DNA of 18,692 bases from positions 1-18,692 of the forward strand of contig CAYXPI010000069.1 of assembly GCA_964467005.1 (NCBI GenBank). The letters run 5' to 3'. The stretch is from Thermohalobaculum sp964467005 (GTDB taxonomy: Bacteria; Pseudomonadota; Alphaproteobacteria; Rhodobacterales; Rhodobacteraceae). Made by a program: the position numbers and the translations under genes. The notes beneath the pieces are model-generated. The model did not search any database. It was not told the origin of the DNA and saw only the letters and a list, made by a program, of their open reading frames with translations. Shown here in pieces: positions 1-6,485 of this stretch. Positions within the stretch are counted from its first letter, which is position 1. Every line of letters starts with the position of its first letter.

Positions 1-283
1 GATGAACCTTTACGACTACGAAAACAAGGTCATCCGCGCCCTCGAGGAGCCGCGCGAACCGCTGGCCCCGCGCCGCGCCGCCGCCGATCTCACGCCGCGG
101 CGCGAGCGGGCGGGCACCGAGCCCGGCTCCCGCCAGGGGCTCTTCACGATCAACAAGCTCATCCACCGGGTGGCCGGCGGCGGGCAGGATCGGATCGACC
201 CCCTCTCCATCGCCGGCACCGGCAAGGCGGAGGAGGACGACGAGAGCGACATTCCCGCCTTCCTCCGCCGCCAGGCGAACTGA
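1..283 (+). CDS. ftsZ: Cell division protein FtsZ, C-terminal end (5' truncated by window edge)
   Basis: Only the last 93 complete codons are present; the gene starts outside the window and the first full codon begins at base 2. The visible part is the poorly conserved, charged linker, rich in Pro, Arg, Ala and Glu, which separates the FtsZ GTPase core from its tail. It ends in DIPAFLRRQAN (residues 83-93 of the visible part), the conserved C-terminal peptide of alphaproteobacterial FtsZ that binds membrane tethers such as FtsA. The GTP-binding core is not visible, so the call rests on this tail and on lpxC downstream, the usual end of the division and cell-wall cluster. FtsZ forms the cytoplasmic Z-ring at mid-cell. 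A strong hairpin follows the stop codon by 13 bases. The ATG at base 2 is an internal Met codon. Confidence 0.9.
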   Translation, partial: MNLYDYENKVIRALEEPREPLAPRRAAADLTPRRERAGTEPGSRQGLFTINKLIHRVAGGGQDRIDPLSIAGTGKAEEDDESDIPAFLRRQAN

Positions 284-296
284 GCCGCACAATCTC

Positions 297-336
297 GGCA
301 AACGCCGCCGTCTCTTGGCGGCGTTTGCCCCGTTTC
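297..336 (+). terminator. Hairpin terminator after ftsZ
   Basis: A perfect 13-base-pair inverted repeat (297-309 with 317-329, loop GTCTCTT at 310-316) starts 13 bases after the ftsZ stop and is followed by CCGTTTC. The T-run is short, but a second T-rich patch lies at 345-360. It should end most transcription of the division cluster before lpxC. Confidence 0.75.
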
Positions 337-424
337 TGAGTAATTCTTTGGGTTTTTTCTTGCGCCCAGGCCGTGCAGCCCGATCCCCTTCGGTCTTTTA
401 GCCGTCGCAGTCGGGGCATGTTGC

Positions 425-444
425 AAAGCGTCACAAAGCGTGAC
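425..444. repeat. Short direct and inverted repeats upstream of lpxC
   Basis: AAAGCGT occurs twice in tandem (425-431 and 435-441). In the same stretch GTCAC (430-434) and GTGAC (440-444) form a small inverted repeat with a 5-base loop. The element lies 90 bases upstream of the lpxC start and could be an operator or a promoter-proximal site. No regulator can be named and no convincing -35/-10 pair was seen. Confidence 0.3.
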
Positions 445-520
445 TTGTCTGCGTGGATCACCGCGGTTACTTCGACGCTCAACAACAGGTTAACGGCCAC
501 CTGAGGTCGGCGACAAAAAA

Positions 521-525
521 AGGGG
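521..525 (+). promoter_or_regulatory. Shine-Dalgarno site that sets the lpxC start
   Basis: AGGGG lies 8 bases before the ATG at 534, inside an A-rich stretch. It supports 534 as the start over the in-frame ATG at 453, which would add 27 residues absent from LpxC proteins. Confidence 0.6.
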
Positions 526-533
526 CACGAGCG

Positions 534-1454
534 ATGGTGATGCGGCGCACAGTGAAGATGCCCGTGGCGTTCGAGGGCATCGGCCTGCACAGCGGCGCGC
601 CCGTGCGGGCGCGGGTGGTGCCCAGTCGGGTGCCCTCGGGCCTCAGCTTCCGGCGGATCGACCTGCCAGAGGGCACGGGCGACATCCCCGCGCGGTACGA
701 CCATGTGATCGACACGCGCCTCTGCACCAAGCTCGGCGTGTCCGGCGGGGCGACCCTCGGCACCGTGGAGCACCTGATGGCGGCGCTTGCGGGGTGCGGC
801 ATCACCGATGCGCGGATCGAGGTCGACGGGCCCGAGATCCCGATCATGGACGGCAGCGCCCGGCCTTTCGTCGACGGGTTCCTCGCCGCGGGGTTCGATC
901 GGGTGGCGGCGCCCCTCCGCGCAATCAGCGTGCGACGCCCCGTGCGGGTAGAGGACGGCCCGCGGTCGGCCGCGCTTCTGCCCGCTCCGCGCTTTGCCGC
1001 GAGCTTCGCCATCGCCTTTCCGGAGTCTGCCATCGGCGTCCAGTCGCTCGCCCTCGGCCTCGCGGACGGCGCGGTGCTGAGCGATCTGGCCGAGTGCCGC
1101 ACCTTTTGCCGGGCGGCGGAGGTGGAGGAACTTCGCGCCGTGGGGCTCGCCCGCGGCGGCAGCCTCGCCAACGCGGTGGTGGTGGACGGCGCCCGGGTGC
1201 TCAACCCCGAAGGCCTCCGCCGGCCGGACGAGTTCGTGCGCCACAAGATGCTCGACGCGGTGGGCGATCTCGCCCTCGCCGGCGCCCCGATCATCGGCCG
1301 CTACGACGGGATGCGCGCGGGCCACGAGATGACCAATCGGCTGTTGCGCGCGCTCTTCGCCACCCCAGAGGCCTGGGATTGGGTGCGCCCCGCCGCTGGC
1401 CAGCTGCCGTTGGCGCTCGACCCCGCGCCGGCCGCCGAGGCGCTCGCCGTCTGA
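534..1454 (+). CDS. lpxC: UDP-3-O-acyl-N-acetylglucosamine deacetylase LpxC
   Basis: This cytoplasmic zinc enzyme deacetylates UDP-3-O-acyl-GlcNAc, the committed step of lipid A synthesis. The product has 306 residues, the normal family length. The catalytic motifs fall where expected: TVEHLMAAL with general base Glu79 and zinc ligand His80, DGPEIPIMDGSA (98-109), HKMLDAVGD with zinc ligands His237 and Asp241, and GHEMTN with His264. All are within one residue of the numbering in the E. coli enzyme. The start at 534 has a good ribosome site and gives the normal N-terminus TVKMPVAFEGIGLHSG. Its position between ftsZ and bamD is typical of Rhodobacterales. The terminator upstream suggests transcription independent of ftsZ. 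Confidence 0.97.
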   Translation: MVMRRTVKMPVAFEGIGLHSGAPVRARVVPSRVPSGLSFRRIDLPEGTGDIPARYDHVIDTRLCTKLGVSGGATLGTVEHLMAALAGCGITDARIEVDGPEIPIMDGSARPFVDGFLAAGFDRVAAPLRAISVRRPVRVEDGPRSAALLPAPRFAASFAIAFPESAIGVQSLALGLADGAVLSDLAECRTFCRAAEVEELRAVGLARGGSLANAVVVDGARVLNPEGLRRPDEFVRHKMLDAVGDLALAGAPIIGRYDGMRAGHEMTNRLLRALFATPEAWDWVRPAAGQLPLALDPAPAAEALAV

Positions 1455-1458
1455 CCGC

Positions 1459-1477
1459 GCCCGCCGGGCCTTTTCTT
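1459..1477 (+). terminator. Weak terminator-like hairpin between lpxC and bamD
   Basis: A 4-base-pair stem, GCCC/GGGC (1459-1462 with 1466-1469), is followed by CCTTTTCTT, five bases after the lpxC stop. The stem is very short, so it may act only partially or not at all. The 100-base gap could also carry a promoter for bamD. Confidence 0.25.
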
Positions 1478-1541
1478 GCGCGCTGAAGGGGGTTACCGTG
1501 CCGCCGGGCGTGGCCCCATCTCCCCCTTCGCGTTCGGGCAC

Positions 1542-1546
1542 GAGGA
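1542..1546 (+). promoter_or_regulatory. Shine-Dalgarno site that sets the bamD start
   Basis: GAGGA lies 8 bases before the ATG at 1555. It favours this start over the in-frame GTG at 1498, whose extra 19 residues would put a Pro/Ser-rich stretch ahead of the lipoprotein signal sequence. Confidence 0.55.
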
Positions 1547-1554
1547 CGGTTCCG

Positions 1555-2391
1555 ATGACCATCGCACCCTGGATGAAACCGTTGGCGCTGGCCTGTCTCG
1601 GCCTCGTCTTGTCCGCGTGTTCGGGCAGCCAGCCCGCGCCGGTGGAGGAGCTCTCTGCCCGCGAGATCTACGAGCGCGCCGAGGCCCAGCTCCGGGACGG
1701 CGACGAGCTCGAGGCGGCCGAGACCTTCAACGAGATCGAGCGGCTCTACCCGTTCTCGGAATTCGCCAAGCGTGCCATCATCATGTCCGCCTTCTCGTCC
1801 TACGAGGGGGGGAACTACGTCGACGCCCGCGCCTCGGCCCGCCGATATGTCGAGCTCTATCCGGCGGACAAGGACGCGGCCTACGCCCAGTATCTCGTCG
1901 CGCTTAGCTATTACGACAACATCTCGGATGTGGGCCGGGACCAGAACACCACCCAGAGCGCGCTCCAGGAGCTCGCGGAGGTCGTCCAGCGCTACCCCGC
2001 CTCGGATTATGCGCGCGACGCCGCGCTCAAGGTCGACCTCACGCGCGACCACCTGGCGGGCAAGGAGATGGAGATCGGCCGCTACTACCTGAAGCGCCGG
2101 CATTTCCCGGCGGCGATCAACCGCTTCCGCCGGGTGGTGGAGGAGTATGAGACAACGAGCCAGACCCCGGAGGCGCTGCACCGGCTGGTGGAGTCCTACC
2201 TCTCCCTCGGGCTCGAGCGGGAGGCGATCGCTGCCGCCGCGGTGCTCGGGCACAACTTCCCGGGCTCGGACTGGTATCTCGACAGCTACGAGCTTCTCAC
2301 CGGTCGCGACCTCGTTCCGGACGATGAGGAGGCCAGCGCCGGGTTCTTCAGCCGGGTCTATCGCCAGGTGATCCAGGGCAAGTGGCTCTGA
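1555..2391 (+). CDS. bamD: Outer membrane protein assembly lipoprotein BamD
   Basis: BamD (ComL/YfiO family) is an essential partner of BamA in inserting beta-barrel proteins into the outer membrane. The product has 278 residues. It begins with a short hydrophobic signal sequence and a lipobox LSAC with the acylated Cys at 22, so it should be a lipoprotein in the periplasmic leaflet of the outer membrane. The rest is helical with tetratricopeptide-like repeats; the segments around LRDGDELEAAETFNEIERLY, YEGGNYVDARASARRYVELY and RRHFPAAINRFRRVVEEY are successive TPR-type helices. It lies 100 bases after lpxC and 12 bases before recN, the standard neighbourhood, so co-transcription with recN is likely. 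Confidence 0.95.
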   Translation: MTIAPWMKPLALACLGLVLSACSGSQPAPVEELSAREIYERAEAQLRDGDELEAAETFNEIERLYPFSEFAKRAIIMSAFSSYEGGNYVDARASARRYVELYPADKDAAYAQYLVALSYYDNISDVGRDQNTTQSALQELAEVVQRYPASDYARDAALKVDLTRDHLAGKEMEIGRYYLKRRHFPAAINRFRRVVEEYETTSQTPEALHRLVESYLSLGLEREAIAAAAVLGHNFPGSDWYLDSYELLTGRDLVPDDEEASAGFFSRVYRQVIQGKWL

Positions 2392-2403
2392 GCCCGCGCG
2401 CCC

Positions 2404-4068
2404 ATGCTGCGCGGCCTCGCGATCCGAAACATCGTTCTCATCGACGCGCTGGAGCTCGAGTTCGAGCCCGGCCTCAACGTGCTGACCGGGGAGACCGGTG
2501 CAGGGAAGTCGATCCTCCTCGACGCGCTCGGCTTTGCGCTCGGCCGCAAGGGGCGGCGGGAGCTCGTGCGCGCGGGCGCCGGCGAGGGCTCCGCCACGGC
2601 AATCTTCGAGCTGGCGGCGGACCATCCCGTCCACGCGCTTCTGGGCGAGCTCGGGCTCGCGGCGGGACCGGGTGAGCTCATCCTCCGCCGGGTGCAGGGG
2701 GAGGGGGGACCGGCCCGCGCCTTCGTCAACGACCAGCGCACCACGGCGGAGGCGCTTCTGAGGATCGGCGCGCTCCTCGTCGAAGTGCACGGCCAGCACG
2801 ACGACCGCGGGCTTCTCAACCCCAAAGCGCATCGCGGCATGCTCGACGCCTATGCCGGGCTCCAGGCCGACTTGGCCGCGCTCTCCCGCCTCTGGGCCGC
2901 CTGGCGCGCCGCGGAGAGCGCCCGTGCCGAGGCGCGCGCCCGCCTCGCACAGGCGGCGGAGGACGCGGATTATCTTCGCCACAGCCTCGACGAACTGGAG
3001 CGCGTCGCTCCCCAGCCCGGCGAGGACGCGACGCTCGACACCGAGCGTCGGCGGATCAAGGCCGCGGACCGGGTGCGGGAGGAGGTGTCCCGCGCCGCCG
3101 AGCTTCTGAGTGCGCCGGGGGCTGGGGCGGAGGCGCAGCTCGGCGCGGCGCTCACCCGGCTCCTGCCGCTCGCGGAGCGGGATCCCGAGCTCCTGCGCGC
3201 GCCCGCCGACGCGCTCGACCGGGCGCTGGTGGAGCTCGGGGAGGCCGAGGCGGGCCTTGCCCACGCGCTCGAGGCGATGAGCTTCGACCCCGGCCGGCTC
3301 GAGGCGGTGGAGGATCGGCTCTTCGCCCTGAGGGAACTCGCGCGCAAGCACCAGGTGGTGCCCGACGCGCTGTCCGAGCTCTCGGCGGAGATGGCAGCGA
3401 AGCTCGCGGCGATCGACGGAGGCGCGGAGCATCTGGCCGAACTCGACCGGGAGGCGGCCGCGGCCGAGGCCACCTATCGCGGCGCAGCCGGCGCGCTCAC
3501 GAAGGCGCGGCGGCAGGCGGCGGCCCGGCTCGACGCGGAGATCGCGGCCGAGCTCGCGCCCCTCCGTATGGAGGCCGCGCGCTTCGTGACGGAGATCGCG
3601 ACGGCCGAGCCCGGGCCCGAGGGGGCGGACCGGGTGCGCTTCACCGCGAGCGCCAATCCGGGCACGCCTCCGGGGCCGGTCGACCGTGTGGCCTCGGGTG
3701 GCGAGCTCTCGCGGTTTCTCCTGGCCATGAAGGTCTGCCTCGCGGCGCGGGCGCCGGGCTTGAGCCTCGTCTTCGACGAGATCGACCGGGGCGTGGGCGG
3801 CGCCACGGCCGATGCGGTGGGCCGGCGGCTCGCGCGGCTCGCGGAGGGCGCGCAGGTGCTCGTCGTCACCCACTCGCCCCAGGTGGCGGCCCTCGGCGCG
3901 CATCACTGGCACATCGCGAAGACGACGGCCGCCGAGACCACGCGGACGGATGTGCGCGCGCTCGACCCCGAGGCCCGCCTCGACGAAATCGCGCGGATGC
4001 TGGCGGGCGAGGAGGTGACGGCGGAGGCGCGCTCGGCCGCAAGGGCGCTGCTCGAACGCTCCCGCTGA
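2404..4068 (+). CDS. recN: DNA repair protein RecN
   Basis: RecN is an SMC-like ATPase in the cytoplasm that gathers DNA ends during double-strand-break repair. At 554 residues it has the family length. The N-terminal half has Walker A GETGAGKS (29-36) and the conserved VHGQHDDRGLL segment. The middle (about 150-390) is Ala, Glu and Arg rich with heptad character, consistent with the coiled coil. The C-terminal half carries the ABC signature ASGGELSR (430-437), Walker B LVFDEI (Asp458, Glu459) and the switch VVTHSPQVAA. All ATPase motifs are intact. The start lies 12 bases after the bamD stop with no clear ribosome site, which suggests translational coupling. No LexA box was recognised nearby. 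Confidence 0.96.
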   Translation: MLRGLAIRNIVLIDALELEFEPGLNVLTGETGAGKSILLDALGFALGRKGRRELVRAGAGEGSATAIFELAADHPVHALLGELGLAAGPGELILRRVQGEGGPARAFVNDQRTTAEALLRIGALLVEVHGQHDDRGLLNPKAHRGMLDAYAGLQADLAALSRLWAAWRAAESARAEARARLAQAAEDADYLRHSLDELERVAPQPGEDATLDTERRRIKAADRVREEVSRAAELLSAPGAGAEAQLGAALTRLLPLAERDPELLRAPADALDRALVELGEAEAGLAHALEAMSFDPGRLEAVEDRLFALRELARKHQVVPDALSELSAEMAAKLAAIDGGAEHLAELDREAAAAEATYRGAAGALTKARRQAAARLDAEIAAELAPLRMEAARFVTEIATAEPGPEGADRVRFTASANPGTPPGPVDRVASGGELSRFLLAMKVCLAARAPGLSLVFDEIDRGVGGATADAVGRRLARLAEGAQVLVVTHSPQVAALGAHHWHIAKTTAAETTRTDVRALDPEARLDEIARMLAGEEVTAEARSAARALLERSR

Positions 4069-4146
4069 GGGGGACGGCGCCCCGCTTCCCCAGCGCGCGC
4101 AAATCGACTAAAGTCGGCGAAGGCTGCGGAAAGGGGGGCGCGAAGG

Positions 4147-4317
4147 ATGATCGTCCGGGTCGACGGCGGCGCGATGTCGCTTATCAGCTCGATCATCGAC
4201 GGGGGCGTGGCGAAGTGGAACGAGGGGCTGGTGCCCTTTTTCACCAGCCCCTACGGCATCGCGGTCCTGTTCGTGATCCTGTTCTTCTTCCTGAATTCGA
4301 TGCGCATGAAGCTCTGA
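4147..4317 (+). CDS. Small single-pass membrane protein, function unknown
   Basis: This is a 56-residue protein that I do not recognise. It begins MIVRVDGGAMSLISSII and ends in the hydrophobic stretch GIAVLFVILFFFL (37-49) followed by NSMRMKL. That gives one short transmembrane segment close to the C-terminus with a positively charged tail. Ribosome binding is well supported: AAGGGGGG at 4131-4138 lies 8 bases before the ATG. A shorter start at Met10 (4174) is possible. It follows recN by 78 bases on the same strand, and a 5-base-pair palindrome (CGACTAAAGTCG, 4105-4116) lies in that gap. Its stop is followed at once by an inverted repeat shared with the convergent gene. The good ribosome site and clear membrane pattern argue for a real gene; no function is implied. 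Confidence 0.6.
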   Translation: MIVRVDGGAMSLISSIIDGGVAKWNEGLVPFFTSPYGIAVLFVILFFFLNSMRMKL

Positions 4318-4394
4318 GGGCCGCGGGCGCTCCCGAGCCGTCTCTGGGCGGGCCTCGGCCGCGGCGCGCCCCCGCCCACCCGCGCCCGCGGCCC
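4318..4394. terminator. Nested inverted repeats between convergent genes (probable bidirectional terminator)
   Basis: A perfect 13-base-pair inverted repeat (4318-4330 with 4382-4394) begins right after the stop of the small membrane protein and ends two bases before the complementary-strand stop of the FAD oxidase. Inside it, GGGCGGG (4346-4352) pairs with CCCGCCC (4371-4377). A GGCC-TC-GGCC palindrome (4351-4360) overlaps the left arm of that inner stem. There is no T-run on either side, so it may be a Rho-assisted or structure-only bidirectional terminator. Confidence 0.5.
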
Positions 4395-4396
4395 GC

Positions 4397-5770
4397 TCAA
4401 TTGCCGGGAACGAGCTTGCCTGGGTTGAAGACGCCCGTGGGGTCGAGCGCGGATTTGATGGCGCCCATAACCGCCCACCCCTCCCCGTGCTCGGCGGCCA
4501 TGTGCTTGCGCTTGCCGAGGCCGATCCCGTGCTCGCCGGTGACGGTGCCGCCGAGGCGGAGCGCGCGCTCGGAGATCCGGCCCGCGAGACGCTCGGCCTC
4601 GGCCAGCTCGGCGGCCGCGTTGGGGTCGATGAGGAGCGAGAGGTGGAAGTTGCCGTCTCCGACATGGCCGACGAGGGGCGCGAGGAGCGGGCTCTCCGCC
4701 AGATCCCGCTCGGTCTCGAGGATCGCCTCGGCCAGGCGCGAGATCGGCACGCAGGCATCCGTCACATAGGCCTTGGCGCCCGGGCGCAAGGATTGCTGCG
4801 CGTAGTAGACCGAATGCCGCGCGGCCCAAAGGCGGGTGCGGGCTTGCGGGTCCGAGGTCCAGTCGAACCCGGCCGACCCGTGGCTCTCGGCGATGGCGCG
4901 GACCGTCTCGGCGTCCTCCGCCACGGCGCGCGGGCTGCCGTGGAATTCGAGGAAGAGGGTGGGCCGCTCGGGCAGCGCGTAGCCGGAATAGCCGTTGAAG
5001 CCGCGGATGGTGAGGGGGTCGAGGAGCTCGATCCGCGCGAGCGGGACGCCCATCTGCACGGTCTCGATCACGGTGTTGACCGCGCCCTCCAGCGTCTCGA
5101 AGGGGCAGGTGGCCGCCGAGATCGCCTCGGGCTGCCCCGCAAGGCGGAGCGTGAGCTCGGTGATGACGCCGAGCGTGCCCTCCGAGCCCACGAAGAGGCG
5201 CGTGAGGTCGTAGCCGGCGGAGGACTTGCGAGCCCGGGTGCCGGTGCGGATCACCCGCCCCCCCGCGAGCACGACCTCGAGTGCCAGCACCGCCTCGCGC
5301 ATCGTGCCGTAGCGCACCGCGCAGGTGCCCGAGGCCCGGGTGGCCGCCATGCCGCCGAGGGACGCGTCCGCGCCGGGGTCGACGGGGAAGAAGAGCCCGG
5401 TGTCGCGGAGCTGCGCGTTGAGGGACTTGCGGGTGACGCCCGGTTGGACGACCGCGTCCATATCCTCGGCGTGGATCGCCAGCACCGCGTCCATGCGCGC
5501 AAGGTCGAGGCTGACGCCGCCCCGCACGGGGATCACATGGCCCTCGAGCGAGGTGCCCGTGCCCCAGGGCACGATGGGGCACCCCTCCTCGGTGCAGACA
5601 CCGACGACGCGCGCCACTTCCGCGGTGGTCTCGGGCCAGACCACCGCATCCGGCGGTTGCGGCGCGTGGTGCGCCTCGTCCCGCCCATGGGCCGCGCGCA
5701 CCGCCTCGGCCTGGGAGAGGCGGTCGCCGAAGGTCTCGGACAGGCGGGCGATGGCGGTCTCGATCGACAT
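4397..5770 (-). CDS. FAD-linked D-lactate dehydrogenase-like oxidase
   Basis: This 457-residue protein belongs to the VAO/PCMH flavoprotein family (FAD_binding_4 plus FAD-oxidase C-terminal domain). Such enzymes oxidise D-2-hydroxy acids to 2-oxo acids and pass electrons to cytochrome c or quinone. The FAD-binding half has VPWGTGTSLEGH (67-78), PGADASLGGMAATRASGT and FVGSEGTLGVITE. The C-terminal half has GHVGDGNFH (368-376) and EHGIGLGKRK (from Glu413). His369, His376, Glu413 and His414 match the metal and substrate ligands known in D-2-hydroxy acid dehydrogenases. The wording of these motifs resembles mitochondrial-type D-lactate dehydrogenase more than the glycolate oxidase subunit GlcD. 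No glcE or glcF neighbour is present, so a stand-alone enzyme is likely. The start at 5770 follows AAGGAG by 8 bases. The substrate is inferred. Confidence 0.85.
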   Translation of the reverse strand: MSIETAIARLSETFGDRLSQAEAVRAAHGRDEAHHAPQPPDAVVWPETTAEVARVVGVCTEEGCPIVPWGTGTSLEGHVIPVRGGVSLDLARMDAVLAIHAEDMDAVVQPGVTRKSLNAQLRDTGLFFPVDPGADASLGGMAATRASGTCAVRYGTMREAVLALEVVLAGGRVIRTGTRARKSSAGYDLTRLFVGSEGTLGVITELTLRLAGQPEAISAATCPFETLEGAVNTVIETVQMGVPLARIELLDPLTIRGFNGYSGYALPERPTLFLEFHGSPRAVAEDAETVRAIAESHGSAGFDWTSDPQARTRLWAARHSVYYAQQSLRPGAKAYVTDACVPISRLAEAILETERDLAESPLLAPLVGHVGDGNFHLSLLIDPNAAAELAEAERLAGRISERALRLGGTVTGEHGIGLGKRKHMAAEHGEGWAVMGAIKSALDPTGVFNPGKLVPGN

Positions 5771-5912
5771 GGGGCATGCTCCTTCCCGTGAGTGTCGCAG
5801 GGCGGCCCGTGGCTGTCGATGGGGAGAGGGGGCGCAGGCGTTCCATGGTGATCGAGACCTTCGAGGGGGACGACATGCTGCCGGCCGATCGCCGGCTCGT
5901 GGAGGTGGGTGG
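5771..5912. promoter_or_regulatory. Divergent intergenic region between FAD oxidase and thioesterase
   Basis: These 142 bases must hold the promoters of both divergent genes. No clear -35/-10 boxes or symmetric operator were recognised. A plus-strand reading frame of 46 codons (5776-5916) crosses the region and ends in an ATGA overlap with the thioesterase start. It is probably not a gene. Confidence 0.35.
5779..5784 (-). promoter_or_regulatory. Shine-Dalgarno site of the FAD oxidase
   Basis: On the minus strand AAGGAG lies 8 bases before the ATG at 5770. It fixes the start and rejects the 58-residue upstream extension to 5944, which would cross the divergent gene's start. Confidence 0.65.
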
Positions 5913-6416
5913 ATGAGCGCAGAGGATCTCGCTCGGTCGACCACCCCAATCCGGACGCCCGAGGCCCGCGTGCCGGCGGACTGGATCGACTACAACGGCC
6001 ATATGAACGTCGCCTATTACACGATGGCGTTCGACCAGGCGCTCGACTGGACCTACGACCAGCTCGGGATCGGGCCGAGCCTCGTGACCGAGCACAACAT
6101 GGGCCCCATGGCGCTCCAGACCCAGATCCACTATCTCGGCGAGCTTCTGGAGGGGGACCGGTTCGCCTGCGATGTCCGGCTGATCGACGCGGACGCCAAG
6201 CGCGTGCATGTGTTCCTCGAGATGCGGGCGCTCGACCGGGAGGAGGAGCTGGCCGCGACCTATGAGAGCCTGACGCTCAACGTCGATTTGGGCGCCCGGC
6301 GCTCGGCCCCCTACCCGGAAGCGGCGGCGGCCCGGATCGCGGCCCTCAAGGCGGCGCAGGCGGGCCTGCCGCGGCCATCGCAGCTCGGCGCGCCCCTCGG
6401 GATTCGTCGCCGCTGA
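5913..6416 (+). CDS. Hot-dog-fold acyl-CoA thioesterase family protein
   Basis: This 167-residue protein is of the 4HBT/YbgC-like single hot-dog-domain family, soluble enzymes that hydrolyse acyl-CoA thioesters. The N-terminal motif DWIDYNGHMNVAYY (23-36) is diagnostic: Asp26, Asn28, His30 and Asn32 sit at the start of the central hot-dog helix, where the catalytic acid of 4-hydroxybenzoyl-CoA thioesterases lies. MALQTQIHYLGELLEGD and the following strands form the usual beta-sheet. The C-terminal 30 residues are Ala and Arg rich and probably disordered. The ATG at 5913 follows GGAGG (5901-5905) by 7 bases. The DYNGHMN wording recalls thioesterases found with carnitine/betaine catabolism genes, but no such genes are here, so the substrate is unknown. 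Confidence 0.85.
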   Translation: MSAEDLARSTTPIRTPEARVPADWIDYNGHMNVAYYTMAFDQALDWTYDQLGIGPSLVTEHNMGPMALQTQIHYLGELLEGDRFACDVRLIDADAKRVHVFLEMRALDREEELAATYESLTLNVDLGARRSAPYPEAAAARIAALKAAQAGLPRPSQLGAPLGIRRR

Positions 6417-6422
6417 TCGCTG

Positions 6423-6485
6423 GACCCGAGCCCGCGCCGCGGGAGGCTCTTCCGGTGGCGCGCGGCCCGGCCTAGGGTTCGGGTC
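6423..6485 (+). promoter_or_regulatory. Hairpin immediately before the ClC start codon
   Basis: Bases 6423-6433 can pair with 6475-6485 as an 11-base-pair stem with one G-T(U) wobble. Continuing inward, GCGCC (6434-6438) pairs with GGCGC (6457-6461), and GGGAG pairs with CTTCC (6441-6445 with 6449-6453, one wobble). The outer right arm ends at the base before the ATG and covers the only AGGG-like ribosome site (6474-6477). It could end the thioesterase transcript or mask the ClC ribosome site. Confidence 0.4.

Noticed and set aside
489..494. GTTAAC as a CtrA half-site upstream of lpxC
   Set aside because: The second TTAA half-site at the required spacing is missing, so a CtrA box is not supported.
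453..533. Upstream ATG extension of lpxC
   Set aside because: It lacks homology to LpxC N-termini; a Shine-Dalgarno site precedes the ATG at 534 and gives the standard length.
1291..3912. 873-codon minus-strand open frame antisense to bamD and recN
   Set aside because: bamD and recN have intact catalytic or structural motifs on the plus strand; the antisense frame is a high-GC artefact.
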